Assembly: GCF_000176035.2 (NCBI RefSeq)
Contig: NC_015675.1
Span: forward strand, 3,166,001 to 3,230,000
Direction: 5' to 3'
Origin: Mesorhizobium opportunistum WSM2075
Lineage (GTDB): Bacteria; Pseudomonadota; Alphaproteobacteria; Rhizobiales; Rhizobiaceae
DNA: 64,000 nucleotides
Within the stretch, counting starts at the first letter, position 1; each line of letters starts with the position of its first letter. A program made the position numbers and the translations under genes. This document shows positions 28,101 through 36,556 of the stretch, one piece after another. A model generated the notes under the pieces. It made no database searches and had not been told where the DNA came from. It worked only from the letters and a program-made list of their open reading frames with translations.

Positions 28101-28745
28101 ATAAAATTTGTGCAGCGCAGCCCACAAAAAAAGCAACGAAAACCCGAATATTGTGAAGTTAGGCCAATTGCTGAATTCGAGTGGATCGAAAAAGGTGCCG
28201 CTGATTATCGCTTCCCGCTTTTTGAATACGTACCAAATCGAAAGTAAGCCGCACATGATGTACAGCGATTTGAAGATCGACAGGACGCCAGGGGATTGAA
28301 TTCGCTTAAAGCGCGACAGCGGAAGTTTGTTGGCATCTGCACCATACAGCATCTGCTGCAGTATGCTTCTTTCAATCTCCTGCCGGCTCACTTTGAGACT
28401 TGGGGTGCTAGCTTCTTTGTCGCCTGGTGGACTGGCCTCTTTCACGAACGCCGCAAGAGATATGTGAAGTGAAGGTCTTCGGTATCTTTTCAGGAACGAT
28501 TGGATGATGCTGCTTTTTCCTGAACCATAAGGCCCTGTCAGCGCTATATTGTTCACTTTCGGGTCTGTCGTCGCGAAGAGCAAAGCTTCGGAATATACAC
28601 CGGCCTTGTCAGCTTGGTCGGTCGGTGCAAGATTTACAAATTTTGCTTTTGTGACGGCGGGTCGACCAATACCTTCCAAGAAGGCACCGAAACTAGTGAA
28701 CCTGCCACCCAGTCGATTTGTTAATGTTGAAATTCGTTCGCCCAT
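25104..28745 (-). CDS. YobI-like membrane-anchored P-loop NTPase, about 1213 aa
   Basis: This large protein carries Walker A GPYGSGKS at residues 71-78 (from ATG 28745), two predicted membrane helices at about 155-174 and 199-219 inserted in the NTPase domain, and Walker B VIIEDLD at 263-269. The segments FLYALRDDVF (299-308) and KFFEFVIPVIPIINASNS (315-332) are diagnostic of the family named after Bacillus subtilis YobI, which is similar in length. A charged coiled-coil stretch follows near 535-570, then about 600 residues of helical, unrecognised sequence. Starts at GTG 28763 or TTG 28778 would add 6 or 11 residues. G+C is near half, clearly lower than neighbours, pointing to recent transfer. 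The gene stands alone. Comparative studies have linked such NTPases to biological conflict; a defence role here is inference. Confidence 0.85.
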   Translation of the reverse strand: MGERISTLTNRLGGRFTSFGAFLEGIGRPAVTKAKFVNLAPTDQADKAGVYSEALLFATTDPKVNNIALTGPYGSGKSSIIQSFLKRYRRPSLHISLAAFVKEASPPGDKEASTPSLKVSRQEIERSILQQMLYGADANKLPLSRFKRIQSPGVLSIFKSLYIMCGLLSIWYVFKKREAIISGTFFDPLEFSNWPNFTIFGFSLLFLWAALHKFYVASFGLSLKSISLKDIEIRPASDNLDSILNRHLDEIIYFFQSTEYDLVIIEDLDRFEDAEIFVTLREINGLVNANAGVRRTIRFLYALRDDVFVNTDRTKFFEFVIPVIPIINASNSIDMVLEQGKRLELDGRLDRQFLREVSRYLDDLRLIQNVFNEYAIYVANLETDDENTLNANKLLAVLIYKNVYPRDFEQLHRGEGNLADILGRHDELVAHEEVACKAEIAEIERKIDVAERQTPSDLKELRQIYAMTLVQMLPANVNSISLDGQSWIALHSLVGHDAFEQLIALPHITFRDVYSRGQRTDISALQNEVDREKTYFQRKAEIESKSEANKSESLQRIRELRAKIATLRTAKFNELVRSSADRVTDLFDGFGEKGELARFLILEGHLDDTYYQYTSLFHSGRLSPNDNKFLIQIRAFFTPDPDFQIDNPNEVIAAMREADFGQSYVLNVKLVDCLLNEASRYSDQTRRFFEFIASQFEGCEDFLEAYYATGRAVPKLLFRLADEWRQFVPTAIASKRSLSHITQLVTNLPERALETLARNGDEFPDFVAAKLSEILALAPDLAPERLERIGFEVRDLPAIGKLTGIVRFMARRGLFELSIANVEHIYREVMGETNLMAFRECNYTTLRSLTDPALIIRVERDLDIYLSDVLLELHDNSGEDAAAITDLLGREELDEDNLREFLGRQTALLPALEGVPEKLHATVLELRRITPTWDNCISFMGGSGFAAEILVAYLDRKDVRAVILKHSLRNGPETLPLCQFLVNANALSDDSYREYVRALPNTFKNFPKSLDSSKLTILIEERKITFSKETLESLDVNTDLPVLFMAENIEAYLTDPGMFGLDDVFREGLLQADIADDDKRAIIDLMDLNTLTELPKRAALIGPILDRTNVRISGIDAAKARSLILNSRPVETQISLFNKFHSTMAVDEAREVLAALPYPFSEITTGYHTPRRPRSDENRALVQWLETRGIISSWSEGGGWFLGDEIRVNLKRR

Positions 28746-28754
28746 AAGTGACCT

Positions 28755-28788
28755 AAATATCACTGATCCAAGCGACAAATATCACTGA
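28755..28788. promoter_or_regulatory. Two 12-bp direct repeats just before the YobI-like gene
   Basis: AAATATCACTGA occurs at 28755-28766 and again at 28777-28788, 22 bases apart. The pair lies immediately upstream of the ATG at 28745, in the position expected for an operator or activator site. If translation begins at the earlier TTG, the first copy would be coding, which is another reason to prefer the ATG. The bound protein is unknown. Confidence 0.5.
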
Positions 28789-29127
28789 GGAGCCGGAAAA
28801 CACCAACTTTTCATCTCCAAGAACTCCGCATTTGGGAATCGATCAGTAGAGTCCTGCCGCCCGCAATCATAGCGGTAAGAAGCCATAGGCAATAGTCTCG
28901 ATGATTGGCAGCTTTCGGGCGCTCACGGCATCAGCCGCAACGACCGAGATAGGGCGCAAAACAGCCATTCAGGATCAGCTCTCGCTCCGGTCGTTCTCCG
29001 GCACCGGCGAATAACGGAGCCGTCTCACGCATTGCGGTCGTGACAAGCGGATGTCAGGTGCAGACAAGGCATCCGTGCTTCGGGTAGAGTTCCGCCGGGA
29101 GCGACATACATTGAGGGAGGTATCGAG

Positions 29128-29541
29128 GTGACCGAAGCCAACCCAAGACCACTCGCCGAGATCGCCAGCTATCACGCCCACATCTACTACGCCGGGCAGG
29201 CCGAGCGGCAGCATGCGGAATGGCTGCGTCTTCGCATTGGCGAACGGTTTCGCGTGCGCCTGGGGGCCTGGCATGACCAGAAGGTTGGGCCGCATGAGCA
29301 GGCGATGTTCCAGGTCTCGTTCGCCAATGAGGTCTTTGCTTCGCTGGTGCCGTGGCTGATGCTGAACCATCGCGGCCTGAGCATCCTCATCCACCCGAAC
29401 ACGACCAACCCGAAGCGCGACCATCTGGTCGATCCGGTCTGGATAGGCCGGCCGCTGGGGGTGCATGGCGATGTCCTGCCGGACGAGCATGAGCCGGAAG
29501 AGGCGCTGGAGCCTAATACCGAGCCGACGCTCAAGGCATAG
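29128..29541 (+). CDS. DOPA 4,5-dioxygenase-like protein
   Basis: A 137-residue protein with the family's motifs in order: SYHAHIYYAGQAE, VGPHEQAMFQVSF, PWLMLNHRGLSILIHPNT and DHLVDPVWIGRPL. The histidines in these blocks are the expected metal ligands. Bacterial members are related to fungal DOPA extradiol dioxygenase, but many have unknown substrates. The start is a GTG at 29128 behind GGGAGG. It lies upstream of a methyltransferase in the same direction, 125 bases apart. Confidence 0.85.
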   Translation: MTEANPRPLAEIASYHAHIYYAGQAERQHAEWLRLRIGERFRVRLGAWHDQKVGPHEQAMFQVSFANEVFASLVPWLMLNHRGLSILIHPNTTNPKRDHLVDPVWIGRPLGVHGDVLPDEHEPEEALEPNTEPTLKA

Positions 29542-29666
29542 CGGTTCCCAGCACGGCCGCGGCCTCCAGCGTGGGCGCGGAGTGTCTGCTTCGAACAACC
29601 GCAGGGCATTGCGTGATGCCGTTGGGTGCGCTTCTATCCGTGACGGGGTATAGGGGGGATCATCAT

Positions 29667-30500
29667 TTGTCTGGCAGGAACCAAACGTCCACCGGCCACG
29701 AAGCGAGCGAGGCGGGCTGGCTCGACCTTCATTTCGAATCGTCGCGTCCCGAATATGAGGCGGCCTTGCTCGATGCCGGTATCCGCCCGGGCTGGCGTGT
29801 GCTCGACGCCGGTTGCGGCAGCGGCGGCTTCCTGCCGCTGATCGCCAGGGCCGTCGGCCCATCCGGCTTCATCGCGGCACTCGACCTTGCGCCCGAAAAC
29901 ATCGCCCGGGTCGAGGCGCTCGCGGGCACGCTGTCCGGGCCGCCGGAAATTGCCACGCATGTCGGCAGCATCCTGTCGCTGCCCTTCTCGGACGCCTCGT
30001 TCGATTGCGTCTGGTCCGGCAATGTCATGCAGTATCTGACGCCGGCCGAGTTCGAGCTTGCCGTCGGCGAGGCCAGGCGCGTCCTGAAGCCGGGCGGTAT
30101 CTTCGCCGTCAAGGATTTCGATTCGACCATCCTGCAGATCCTGCCCTTGGATCGCGCCCTGCTGGCGCGCTTCATGGCGGCCAGGCTCAAGGGATTTCGC
30201 GACCGGGGCGTGCTCGGCACCGATTGCGGTTCGACGCTTCCGGCGCGCCTGCGGCAGGCGGGCCTGGAGGTCGTCAGCCGCAAGGGCTGGCTGGTCGAGC
30301 GCTGGGCGCCCGCGCCGCGTTTCACGCGCGACTATGTTCGCGACCTGCTGGCCTATTTTGCCAGCGTCGCGCCGGGCTACGCCCTGCCTGACGCCGACCA
30401 GGCCTATTGGCGGGAGCTGAGAGAGCGGCCGGATCGCCTGCTCGACGATCCGGACTTCTGCTACCGCGAGTTCTTCGTCATGGCGGTCTGCCGGATCTAG
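29667..30500 (+). CDS. Class I SAM-dependent methyltransferase, 277 aa
   Basis: The methyltransferase fold is clear: motif I VLDAGCGSGGFLP, the acidic residue ending strand 2 in ALDLAPENI, SLPFSDASFDCVWSGNV and RVLKPGGIFAVKDF. A second domain of about 120 residues follows, resembling UbiE-like small-molecule enzymes. The TTG at 29667 has an AGGGGGG ribosome site; a GTG at 29640 is the alternative. Substrate unknown. It converges on the AraC gene 66 bases away. Confidence 0.85.
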   Translation: MSGRNQTSTGHEASEAGWLDLHFESSRPEYEAALLDAGIRPGWRVLDAGCGSGGFLPLIARAVGPSGFIAALDLAPENIARVEALAGTLSGPPEIATHVGSILSLPFSDASFDCVWSGNVMQYLTPAEFELAVGEARRVLKPGGIFAVKDFDSTILQILPLDRALLARFMAARLKGFRDRGVLGTDCGSTLPARLRQAGLEVVSRKGWLVERWAPAPRFTRDYVRDLLAYFASVAPGYALPDADQAYWRELRERPDRLLDDPDFCYREFFVMAVCRI

Positions 30501-30565
30501 GTCTGGCGGATCTAGGTCCGGCGCAAGGGGGCGGCGGACGGTTGCGCGGAAGCGCAGATCGCGCA

Positions 30566-31513
30566 TCAATGCACCACCGCCCGCAGCCGCTCGCGCAGCT
30601 CCCTCGGCGCCACGTCATACCGGCCTTTGAAGGCGCGTGAAAAATGCGCGCTCGAATTGAAGCCGCAGGCGAAGGCGATCTCCGAGATCGAGGCCGAGGC
30701 GCGGGCGGGCGACAACAATTCTTCCTTGCTGCGTTCGAGCCGGCGGTCCCAGACGAAGCGTTCCAGCGTGGCGCCTTCGCCTTCGAAGGCGCGGTGCAGA
30801 TAGCGCCGGGAGCAGCCCATATGGCGGGCTATATCCTCGGCCGACAGGCTGCTGCGCGCCAGGTTGGCGTCGATATAGGCGACGATGCGCTCGCGCAGCG
30901 CTTCGAGCGGCGGGCGGCGGAATTCGGGCGCCATCGGCTTGGCCTGGATCAGGCCGTTGACGAGCTGGACCAGGCTGTCGCCGACGCGCCGGCTGCCGGC
31001 CTCGTCGAGCTTGTGCGCCTCGCCGATCGCCATCTGCATCAGGCCGGAGACGATGTGGGTCAGGCTGTCGCCATTGCCTGGCAGCGGCAGCGGGGCTGAG
31101 AGGCGGGCGAGCGTGTCGTCGCCGAAGGTCGAGCGCGGCACCTGCAGGATGAGCTGGTCGACATCCGAGAGGTTCTGCAGGGAATAGCTGCGCACCGGAT
31201 CGTAGATAACAGCCGATTGCGGGCCGAGGTCGACCGCGACCTGCTGCTGCTCGAAGCGGCTGCGGCCGCGCAGCTGCACCAGGATCTTGATCGCGTCGGG
31301 ATCGAAGCTGCGCCAGAACAGCCGGTCGTTGACCACAAGATGCGAATTGGCCTTGATCTCGGACAGCCGGCAGGCGCCGAGGTTGACCGAGACGAGCTGC
31401 GGGATCGACGGCACCGTGCCGCGCGGGAAACGCTGGGTGATCGGGCCGAACAAAAGGCGCGATGTCGACAGGAAAGCCTCGCCGTCGGCGACGCTCACAT
31501 GGTGGGCGTGCAT
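30566..31513 (-). CDS. AraC-family regulator with N-terminal AraC-binding-like domain
   Basis: A 315-residue regulator. Residues 1-195 form a sensing domain of the AraC-binding-like type (FRRSF-like region WRSFDPDAIKILVQLRGRSRFEQ), and the C-terminal 100 residues hold two helix-turn-helix units, SAEDIARHMGCSRRYLHRAFE and ISEIAFACGFNSSAHFSRAFKGRYDVAP. The start ATG 31513 has an ideal GGAGGAAACTAGA leader, which rules out the longer frame. The family usually activates a nearby catabolic gene; no obvious target is divergent from it here. Confidence 0.88.
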   Translation of the reverse strand: MHAHHVSVADGEAFLSTSRLLFGPITQRFPRGTVPSIPQLVSVNLGACRLSEIKANSHLVVNDRLFWRSFDPDAIKILVQLRGRSRFEQQQVAVDLGPQSAVIYDPVRSYSLQNLSDVDQLILQVPRSTFGDDTLARLSAPLPLPGNGDSLTHIVSGLMQMAIGEAHKLDEAGSRRVGDSLVQLVNGLIQAKPMAPEFRRPPLEALRERIVAYIDANLARSSLSAEDIARHMGCSRRYLHRAFEGEGATLERFVWDRRLERSKEELLSPARASASISEIAFACGFNSSAHFSRAFKGRYDVAPRELRERLRAVVH

Positions 31514-31741
31514 TCTAGTTTCCTCCTCCAACAGCCTTCCGTTCTTGTCACGGGCCCGTCTTGGCGCGGGATTGTGGCTCGGTGTCATGCCCGGATGCAA
31601 CGACCAACAACTTAACATGATAATTATCTCGGCCGCAATGGCACGGATGCATGCCAGCCAAGCTCGCAAATGGTCGGCTATTCGATCTAATTTCTTTGCA
31701 AGCCGTTAATTTGGCCGTGCTGTTAATAAGTTCTTTCTAAT

Positions 31742-31786
31742 GCATGTCGACCGGAACCGCGCAGCGGTTTCGGGATAAGGACATGC
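31742..31786. repeat. 45-bp palindromic intergenic element
   Basis: GCATGTC at 31742 pairs with GACATGC ending at 31786, and inside CCGGAACCGC pairs with GCGGTTTCGG around a 3-base loop. This is the same type as 48401-48447. With the 220 or so A+T-richer bases before it, it fills the gap between the AraC start and the small membrane gene; nothing else is recognisable there. Confidence 0.75.
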
Positions 31787-31817
31787 GCAAACTGATTGGT
31801 TTGGCGCGGGGTACGCA

Positions 31818-31961
31818 ATGACCAAGAATCTCGGCAACGCACGCTATGTGCCGCCCAAGGACACGAAAGCTTCCTTCCTCAGCAAGGCGGCGCCGGCGCT
31901 GTTTCCGCTCATCGTGGCGGCGCTGGGGTACATGATCGGGCGGCAGTTCTTCGGCATCTAG
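31818..31961 (+). CDS. Very small membrane protein, 47 aa
   Basis: An ORF reading MTKNLGNARYVPPKD, then one hydrophobic helix (PALFPLIVAALGYMIG) and a short RQFFGI tail. The polar N-terminus and single helix are typical of small inner-membrane proteins. Its TAG is 23 bases from the convergent stop of the antiporter gene. A GCGGGG upstream could serve as a weak ribosome site. Function unknown. Confidence 0.55.
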   Translation: MTKNLGNARYVPPKDTKASFLSKAAPALFPLIVAALGYMIGRQFFGI

Positions 31962-31984
31962 GCCGCAAACCTTGGCCGAGGGCA

Positions 31985-34306
31985 TCAGGCGCCGGTCTCG
32001 GTTGCCGCCTCCTCGGCTTCCGCTCGCCTGACGCGCTCGCTGGCCAGGAGCACGACCGGGCAGGCGACCGCGGCCAGCACCGCCGTGGCGGTGTCGCCGA
32101 AGAACAGCTCTTCGCCGGGCCGCTGGGTGACGCCCATCACCACCATCGCCGCGCCCTTGGTCACCTCCCTGGCGATCGCCTTGTCGGGCGTGGCGCGGGT
32201 GCGGATCGCGGTGTCGACGGCGACGCCATAGCGGTCGGCGAGATCGACGACGTCCTTCAGCACGGCTTCTTCGCGGCGATGCGAGACCGAGCCCGGCCGA
32301 CTGCCCTTGCGGACCTGCGAGACATAAAGGACCTTCACGCGGGCCCGATGCGGCCGCGCCAGCGCCAGGGCGAAATCGGCGGCGCGCCGAGCGACCTCGG
32401 TGCCGTTGACGGGGACCAGTATCGTGGTGCCGGCGCGCAACATCGGCATCTTGCCGGTGGATCTGGCGCCATTCAGCACCAGACAGAGCGGGCCGTCGAA
32501 GCCGCTGGTGATGTCATTCAGAGCGCCGCTGAAGGTGGCTTTGTCGGTCAGTGCGTTCTCCAGCCCGACCAGCAGGAGGCCGTAGCCCTTGCGGGCTTCC
32601 GTCGCGATCGTCTCAGCGGTGGCTTCGAGTTCGGTGCGGGCCGTGAGGTGGACCTTGTCGACGGGCGTGTCCTCGGCCTTTCTGACGGCCCTGGCGCTTC
32701 TGGCCGCACCCTTCTTGACCTCCCTGGAGGCCCGTTCCGGACCCTTGTCGCGGACAGCGCCGGGCAGTTGCCCGCCCTCGAGGTGGAGAAGCGTGGTCGG
32801 CATGCCGCTGCCGCCGCCGATAAGGCCGGCGAGATAGGCGGTGAACTTGCCGGCCGGGCTGTCATCGACCAAAAGCAGCAACCGTTCCAGCCTGGAGACG
32901 AAGCCGCGCTCGTCGAGCAGCTCGCGGTCGACGCGCTGCTTTTCGGCATTGCCGAGGGGCAGCCGGCCGAGCGCCCAGCGCAGCATCGGCGGCATGGCAA
33001 GCGTGGTGATGACGGCCATGGTGACGATCATCGTGAACAAATTGTGGGACAGGATGTTCATCGACAGGCCGATGCTGGCGACGATGACCTCGGTCGAGCC
33101 GCGCGCATTCATGGCGCTGCCGACGGCTGTTGCCTCCTTCAATGACATGCCGGCGAAGCGGCCGCCGATGAAGGCGCCGCCGAACTTGCCGACGCTGGCG
33201 ATCACCACCAGCGCCAGCGTCAGCAGCGCCAGCGTCGGATCGGCAAGCACGGTGAGGTCGGCGGACAGGCCGGCCATGCCGAAGAAGATCGGCATGAACA
33301 GCGCCGTGATGACGCCGCGCAATTGGCTCTCGATGTGGTCCGACAGGATCGGCGATTCCCCGACCAGGATGCCGGCGACGAAGGCGCCGAGCACGGTATG
33401 CACGCCGATCAGGTTGGTGATCAGCGCCATCACGCCCATGATGATGAGGATGACGGTGATGACGGCGTATTCGCTGCGGAAACTGTCATTGCTCCAGCGG
33501 ATCAGGGTGAACACCAGGCGGCGGCCGATGGTGAAGGAGAACACCATGAACAGCGCCACTTCGGCCACGGTGGTGATGAGCGGCAGCACCTGCAGGCTGC
33601 CATTGGTGGCGATGCCGAAGGTGACGGCGATGATCAGCCAGCCGATCGTGTCCTCGATGATGGCCGAGGAGATGATGACCTGGCCAAGATTGCGGCGCAT
33701 GAAGTTCATCTCGCGCACGACCATGGCGACGATCTTGACCGATGAGATCGACAGCGCGGTGCCGAGGAACAGGCCGGCGACGATGCGCTGCGTCGGATCG
33801 GGCAGCAGCGAGCCCGGCAGCACCTGCGCCAGCGCGAAGCCGCAGGCGAAGGGCACGACGACGCCTGACATCGAGATGGAGAAGCAGGCGGCACCGACGC
33901 GGCGCACGAGGCGCAGATCCGTCTCCATGCCGGTCAGCAGCAGGAGGAGCAGGATGCCGAGCTGCGAGACGGCGTCGATCATGCTCTTCTGCGCCGGGTC
34001 GGTGGAGAAGATCAGATGCTGCGCGCCTGGCCATATCAAGCCGAACAGCGAAGGGCCAAGCAGGATGCCGCCGATCAACTGGCCCATGATCGCCGGCTGG
34101 CCATAACGCTGGAAGATTTCACCCAGCCCACGCCCGACCAGAAGCAGAAGCACGATCTCGGCGACGAACAATCCTTCCGCCGAGCCGCCCATGCCGGAGG
34201 CGTGTCCGGCCGGCTGCGCGGCCCAGGCCGTGCCCGCAAAAGCAAGGACGGTGAATGGGATGAGAATGGCGGGGAGAAATCTCGCTTGCGGGCAGTGCCT
34301 GGTCAT
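31985..34306 (-). CDS. Kef/CPA2-type cation:proton antiporter with universal stress protein domain
   Basis: The 773-residue protein begins with a hydrophobic leader, then about twelve membrane helices with CPA2 motifs: GQPAIMGQLIGGILLGPSLF, GILLLLLLTGMETDLRL, ALSISSVKI, and MNARGSTEVIVA. After residue 450 there are two cytoplasmic stretches; the last 150 residues read as a universal stress protein (GTTILVPVNGTEVARRAADFA, VVMGVTQRPGEELFFGDTATAVL). It would exchange K+ or Na+ for H+ across the inner membrane. Start ATG 34306 has GAGGGG upstream. It stands alone. Confidence 0.88.
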   Translation of the reverse strand: MTRHCPQARFLPAILIPFTVLAFAGTAWAAQPAGHASGMGGSAEGLFVAEIVLLLLVGRGLGEIFQRYGQPAIMGQLIGGILLGPSLFGLIWPGAQHLIFSTDPAQKSMIDAVSQLGILLLLLLTGMETDLRLVRRVGAACFSISMSGVVVPFACGFALAQVLPGSLLPDPTQRIVAGLFLGTALSISSVKIVAMVVREMNFMRRNLGQVIISSAIIEDTIGWLIIAVTFGIATNGSLQVLPLITTVAEVALFMVFSFTIGRRLVFTLIRWSNDSFRSEYAVITVILIIMGVMALITNLIGVHTVLGAFVAGILVGESPILSDHIESQLRGVITALFMPIFFGMAGLSADLTVLADPTLALLTLALVVIASVGKFGGAFIGGRFAGMSLKEATAVGSAMNARGSTEVIVASIGLSMNILSHNLFTMIVTMAVITTLAMPPMLRWALGRLPLGNAEKQRVDRELLDERGFVSRLERLLLLVDDSPAGKFTAYLAGLIGGGSGMPTTLLHLEGGQLPGAVRDKGPERASREVKKGAARSARAVRKAEDTPVDKVHLTARTELEATAETIATEARKGYGLLLVGLENALTDKATFSGALNDITSGFDGPLCLVLNGARSTGKMPMLRAGTTILVPVNGTEVARRAADFALALARPHRARVKVLYVSQVRKGSRPGSVSHRREEAVLKDVVDLADRYGVAVDTAIRTRATPDKAIAREVTKGAAMVVMGVTQRPGEELFFGDTATAVLAAVACPVVLLASERVRRAEAEEAATETGA

Positions 34307-34438
34307 CCAACCCCTCAACGCGGATCAAGTCGCACGCGTTGCCCATAAACGTGCAATGCAGCGCAAGGTTGCGACGGGGTCGGGCCAATCTTTTTGGCAA
34401 ATGCCGACATAGGCGGCAAGCTGCAGCGACCGAGCGAT

Positions 34439-35701
34439 CTAGCCCGACTTTTTGGCGCCCGGCAAAGCCTCGCCTGGAGGCGGCTCCCAGCCGAAGACGC
34501 TGCGGCCGCCGAGCTGGTGCGACTGGTCGAACTCGCCGGCGACGATTTCCTTCAGGCTTGGCCCGGTGACATAGCGCTCCAGCCGCCGCGCCTGTCCGTC
34601 AAGCCGCTGTAGGGCACCTAGCTCTTCCTCGTTGCCGAGCTTGGCCTTGCGCACCGCGGATTTCATCACCGCGATGGTCTCGTCATAGACTTTCAGTGGC
34701 ACCGGGAAGGGGTGCCGGTCCTTGCCGCCATGCGCCAGCGAGAACCGCGCCGGATCGGAGAAGCGGCACGGCGCGCCATGCACGACCTCCGCCACCATGG
34801 CCAGTGCCCGCACGGTGCGCGCGCCGACGCCGGGCACCAGCAGCAGTTCGGGAAAATCCGCCGGGCCGCTCTCGATCGCCGCGGAAATATTGCCGTGCAG
34901 CCGGCGCATGACGATATCGCTTTCGCGGACATCATGGTGGGCGGGCATGATCAGGTTGGGCAGCATCGGCTGGACGGTGACGGGAGCCGCCGGCGGTTCG
35001 ATGGCCGCGAATTCACGCACGATCCTGTCGGGACCGAGCTGGCGCAAAAGGTCGAGCTGGCCGCTGCGCGAAGCCTCGGCGCGGTGGTCGGTCAGGTTGA
35101 CGATCTCACCCTGGCGTCTGCCCTCGATCGCCGCATGCGGCTCGTCGACGAAGCTCTTCAGGCCCTCCGAGAGCCAGTGGTAGCGGCGCGCCAGCTTGCT
35201 GTCGCCGTTCATGCCTTGCTGGACGACCACCCAGCGGCTGTCGTCGGTGACGATGAAGCCGTGCAAATAGAGATCGAAACCATCCTGCACGGCGGCGCTG
35301 TCGACCTTGGCGACCAGCCGGCTGGCGGTGGCGAGTGCCGTGCCATCGATGCCGACGCGCTCCCCGATCATCTCGAGCTCATGCGGCGTCTTGCGCGAAT
35401 GGGTGCCGCGCCCGCCGCAGACATGGACGCCGAGTTCGCCCGACAGCGGCGTCAGCCCGCGCTTCAGCGCGCCGATGACGCTGGTGGTGATGCCGGAGGA
35501 GTGCCAGTCCATGCCCATCACCGCGCCGAAGGACTGGAACCAGAAGGGATGCGCCAGCCGACGCAGCAATTCGTCGCGGCCATAATGATGGATGATCGCC
35601 TCGCACAGCACCGCGCCTAGGCGCGTCATGCGATCGCCCAGCCATTTCGGAACCCGTCCGCCATGCAGCGGCAGGTCGGCGCTGCCGCTTCGCTGTGTCA
35701 C
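34439..35701 (-). CDS. DUF763 family protein, 420 aa
   Basis: The N-terminus RSGSADLPLHGGRVPKWLGDRM is the DUF763 signature, followed by FGAVMGMDWHSSGITTSVIGALKRGL, HVCGGRGTHSRKTP and PGVGARTVRALAMVAEVVHGA, the last resembling a helix-hairpin-helix DNA-binding element. The family is most common in archaea and thermophiles and has no agreed function. I start it at GTG 35701, which follows an AGGGAGA site and matches the usual family start; the longer frame from 35740 lacks a ribosome site. Confidence 0.8.
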   Translation of the reverse strand: MTQRSGSADLPLHGGRVPKWLGDRMTRLGAVLCEAIIHHYGRDELLRRLAHPFWFQSFGAVMGMDWHSSGITTSVIGALKRGLTPLSGELGVHVCGGRGTHSRKTPHELEMIGERVGIDGTALATASRLVAKVDSAAVQDGFDLYLHGFIVTDDSRWVVVQQGMNGDSKLARRYHWLSEGLKSFVDEPHAAIEGRRQGEIVNLTDHRAEASRSGQLDLLRQLGPDRIVREFAAIEPPAAPVTVQPMLPNLIMPAHHDVRESDIVMRRLHGNISAAIESGPADFPELLLVPGVGARTVRALAMVAEVVHGAPCRFSDPARFSLAHGGKDRHPFPVPLKVYDETIAVMKSAVRKAKLGNEEELGALQRLDGQARRLERYVTGPSLKEIVAGEFDQSHQLGGRSVFGWEPPPGEALPGAKKSG

Positions 35702-35863
35702 TTCGTTTACGTCTCCCTGGCCGACGAGTCGCGCCGGCACCCATACGAACTAGATGGCATCGGCGCTGCGTTTTACAAGCGGAACCGAACATGCCGTTCG
35801 GATCCTGATCAGGATTTCGCCTCATCCCGCTGTTCGGTAATGATTTTTGCGCCCTGCTTCGGG

Positions 35864-36556
35864 CTATACATGCACGTCGCCGAAGGACAGTTCGCCATCA
35901 TCGCCGGGTGTCAGGAAGGCCGCGGCGAACAGTCCGGCATAGAGGACCGCGATCGCCACTACGATGACATATCCCGGAATCGGGCCCAGGGCCGCAGCGC
36001 TGACGGCTTGGCGCAAAGTGCCGACGAAACCGGCCGGAACGCCTTGGTCGATCAGGCTCGGCGTCGAGAGTTTGAGTATCCAGGCGAGCAGCAGGATCAG
36101 CATCATGTGGATGTAGTTGCGGCGCAAACGACGCACCAGCGCGACACGCTGCGAAACCAGGAATTTGGGCGCCCGCAGGCTTTCGCCGAGGATCAGCAGC
36201 CAGTCGGATGCGAAGTCGGGCTGAGGCGAGAAGATCTGCGCGAAATAGTGGCGCTCGAACTGGCGCACGCGGGCACGATAGACATCGAAGAAGCGGTAGC
36301 GGCGCGCCTCGATCCACAGCAGCAGCAGGACCAGCAGCATGGCGAACAGCAGGACGCCGTGATGTGCGCTGGCCGTCGACAGCGACACGGACAACATGGC
36401 CGCGACAACGGTGATCGCCCAGTTGCTGGTGCGGTCGAGGCGGTCACGCCAACCGGCCATGCGCGCAATTTCGGCGCGGTGGAAATGGGACATCACGGTA
36501 ACCAGCTCGCCCGGCGACAGGGACCTGCCGATGGGCGTTGCCGGGGCGTCGTTCAT
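35864..36556 (-). CDS. DUF2270 integral membrane protein, 230 aa
   Basis: The sequence has the DUF2270 pattern: SHFHRAEIARMAGWRDRLDRTSNWA, then SAHHGVLLFAMLLVLLLLWIEARRYRFFDVYRARVR, with four predicted membrane helices and a charged cytoplasmic loop in the centre. The ATG at 36556 follows GGAGGAAACC. It is downstream of the long gap before hsp20 and upstream of DUF763 in the same direction, 160 bases apart. Function unknown. Confidence 0.82.
   Translation of the reverse strand: MNDAPATPIGRSLSPGELVTVMSHFHRAEIARMAGWRDRLDRTSNWAITVVAAMLSVSLSTASAHHGVLLFAMLLVLLLLWIEARRYRFFDVYRARVRQFERHYFAQIFSPQPDFASDWLLILGESLRAPKFLVSQRVALVRRLRRNYIHMMLILLLAWILKLSTPSLIDQGVPAGFVGTLRQAVSAAALGPIPGYVIVVAIAVLYAGLFAAAFLTPGDDGELSFGDVHV

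Noticed and set aside
25035..28806. AAAACACCAA at both ends as a target duplication of the YobI island
   Set aside because: Ten bases with one A-rich run are too weak; the neighbouring bases do not match.
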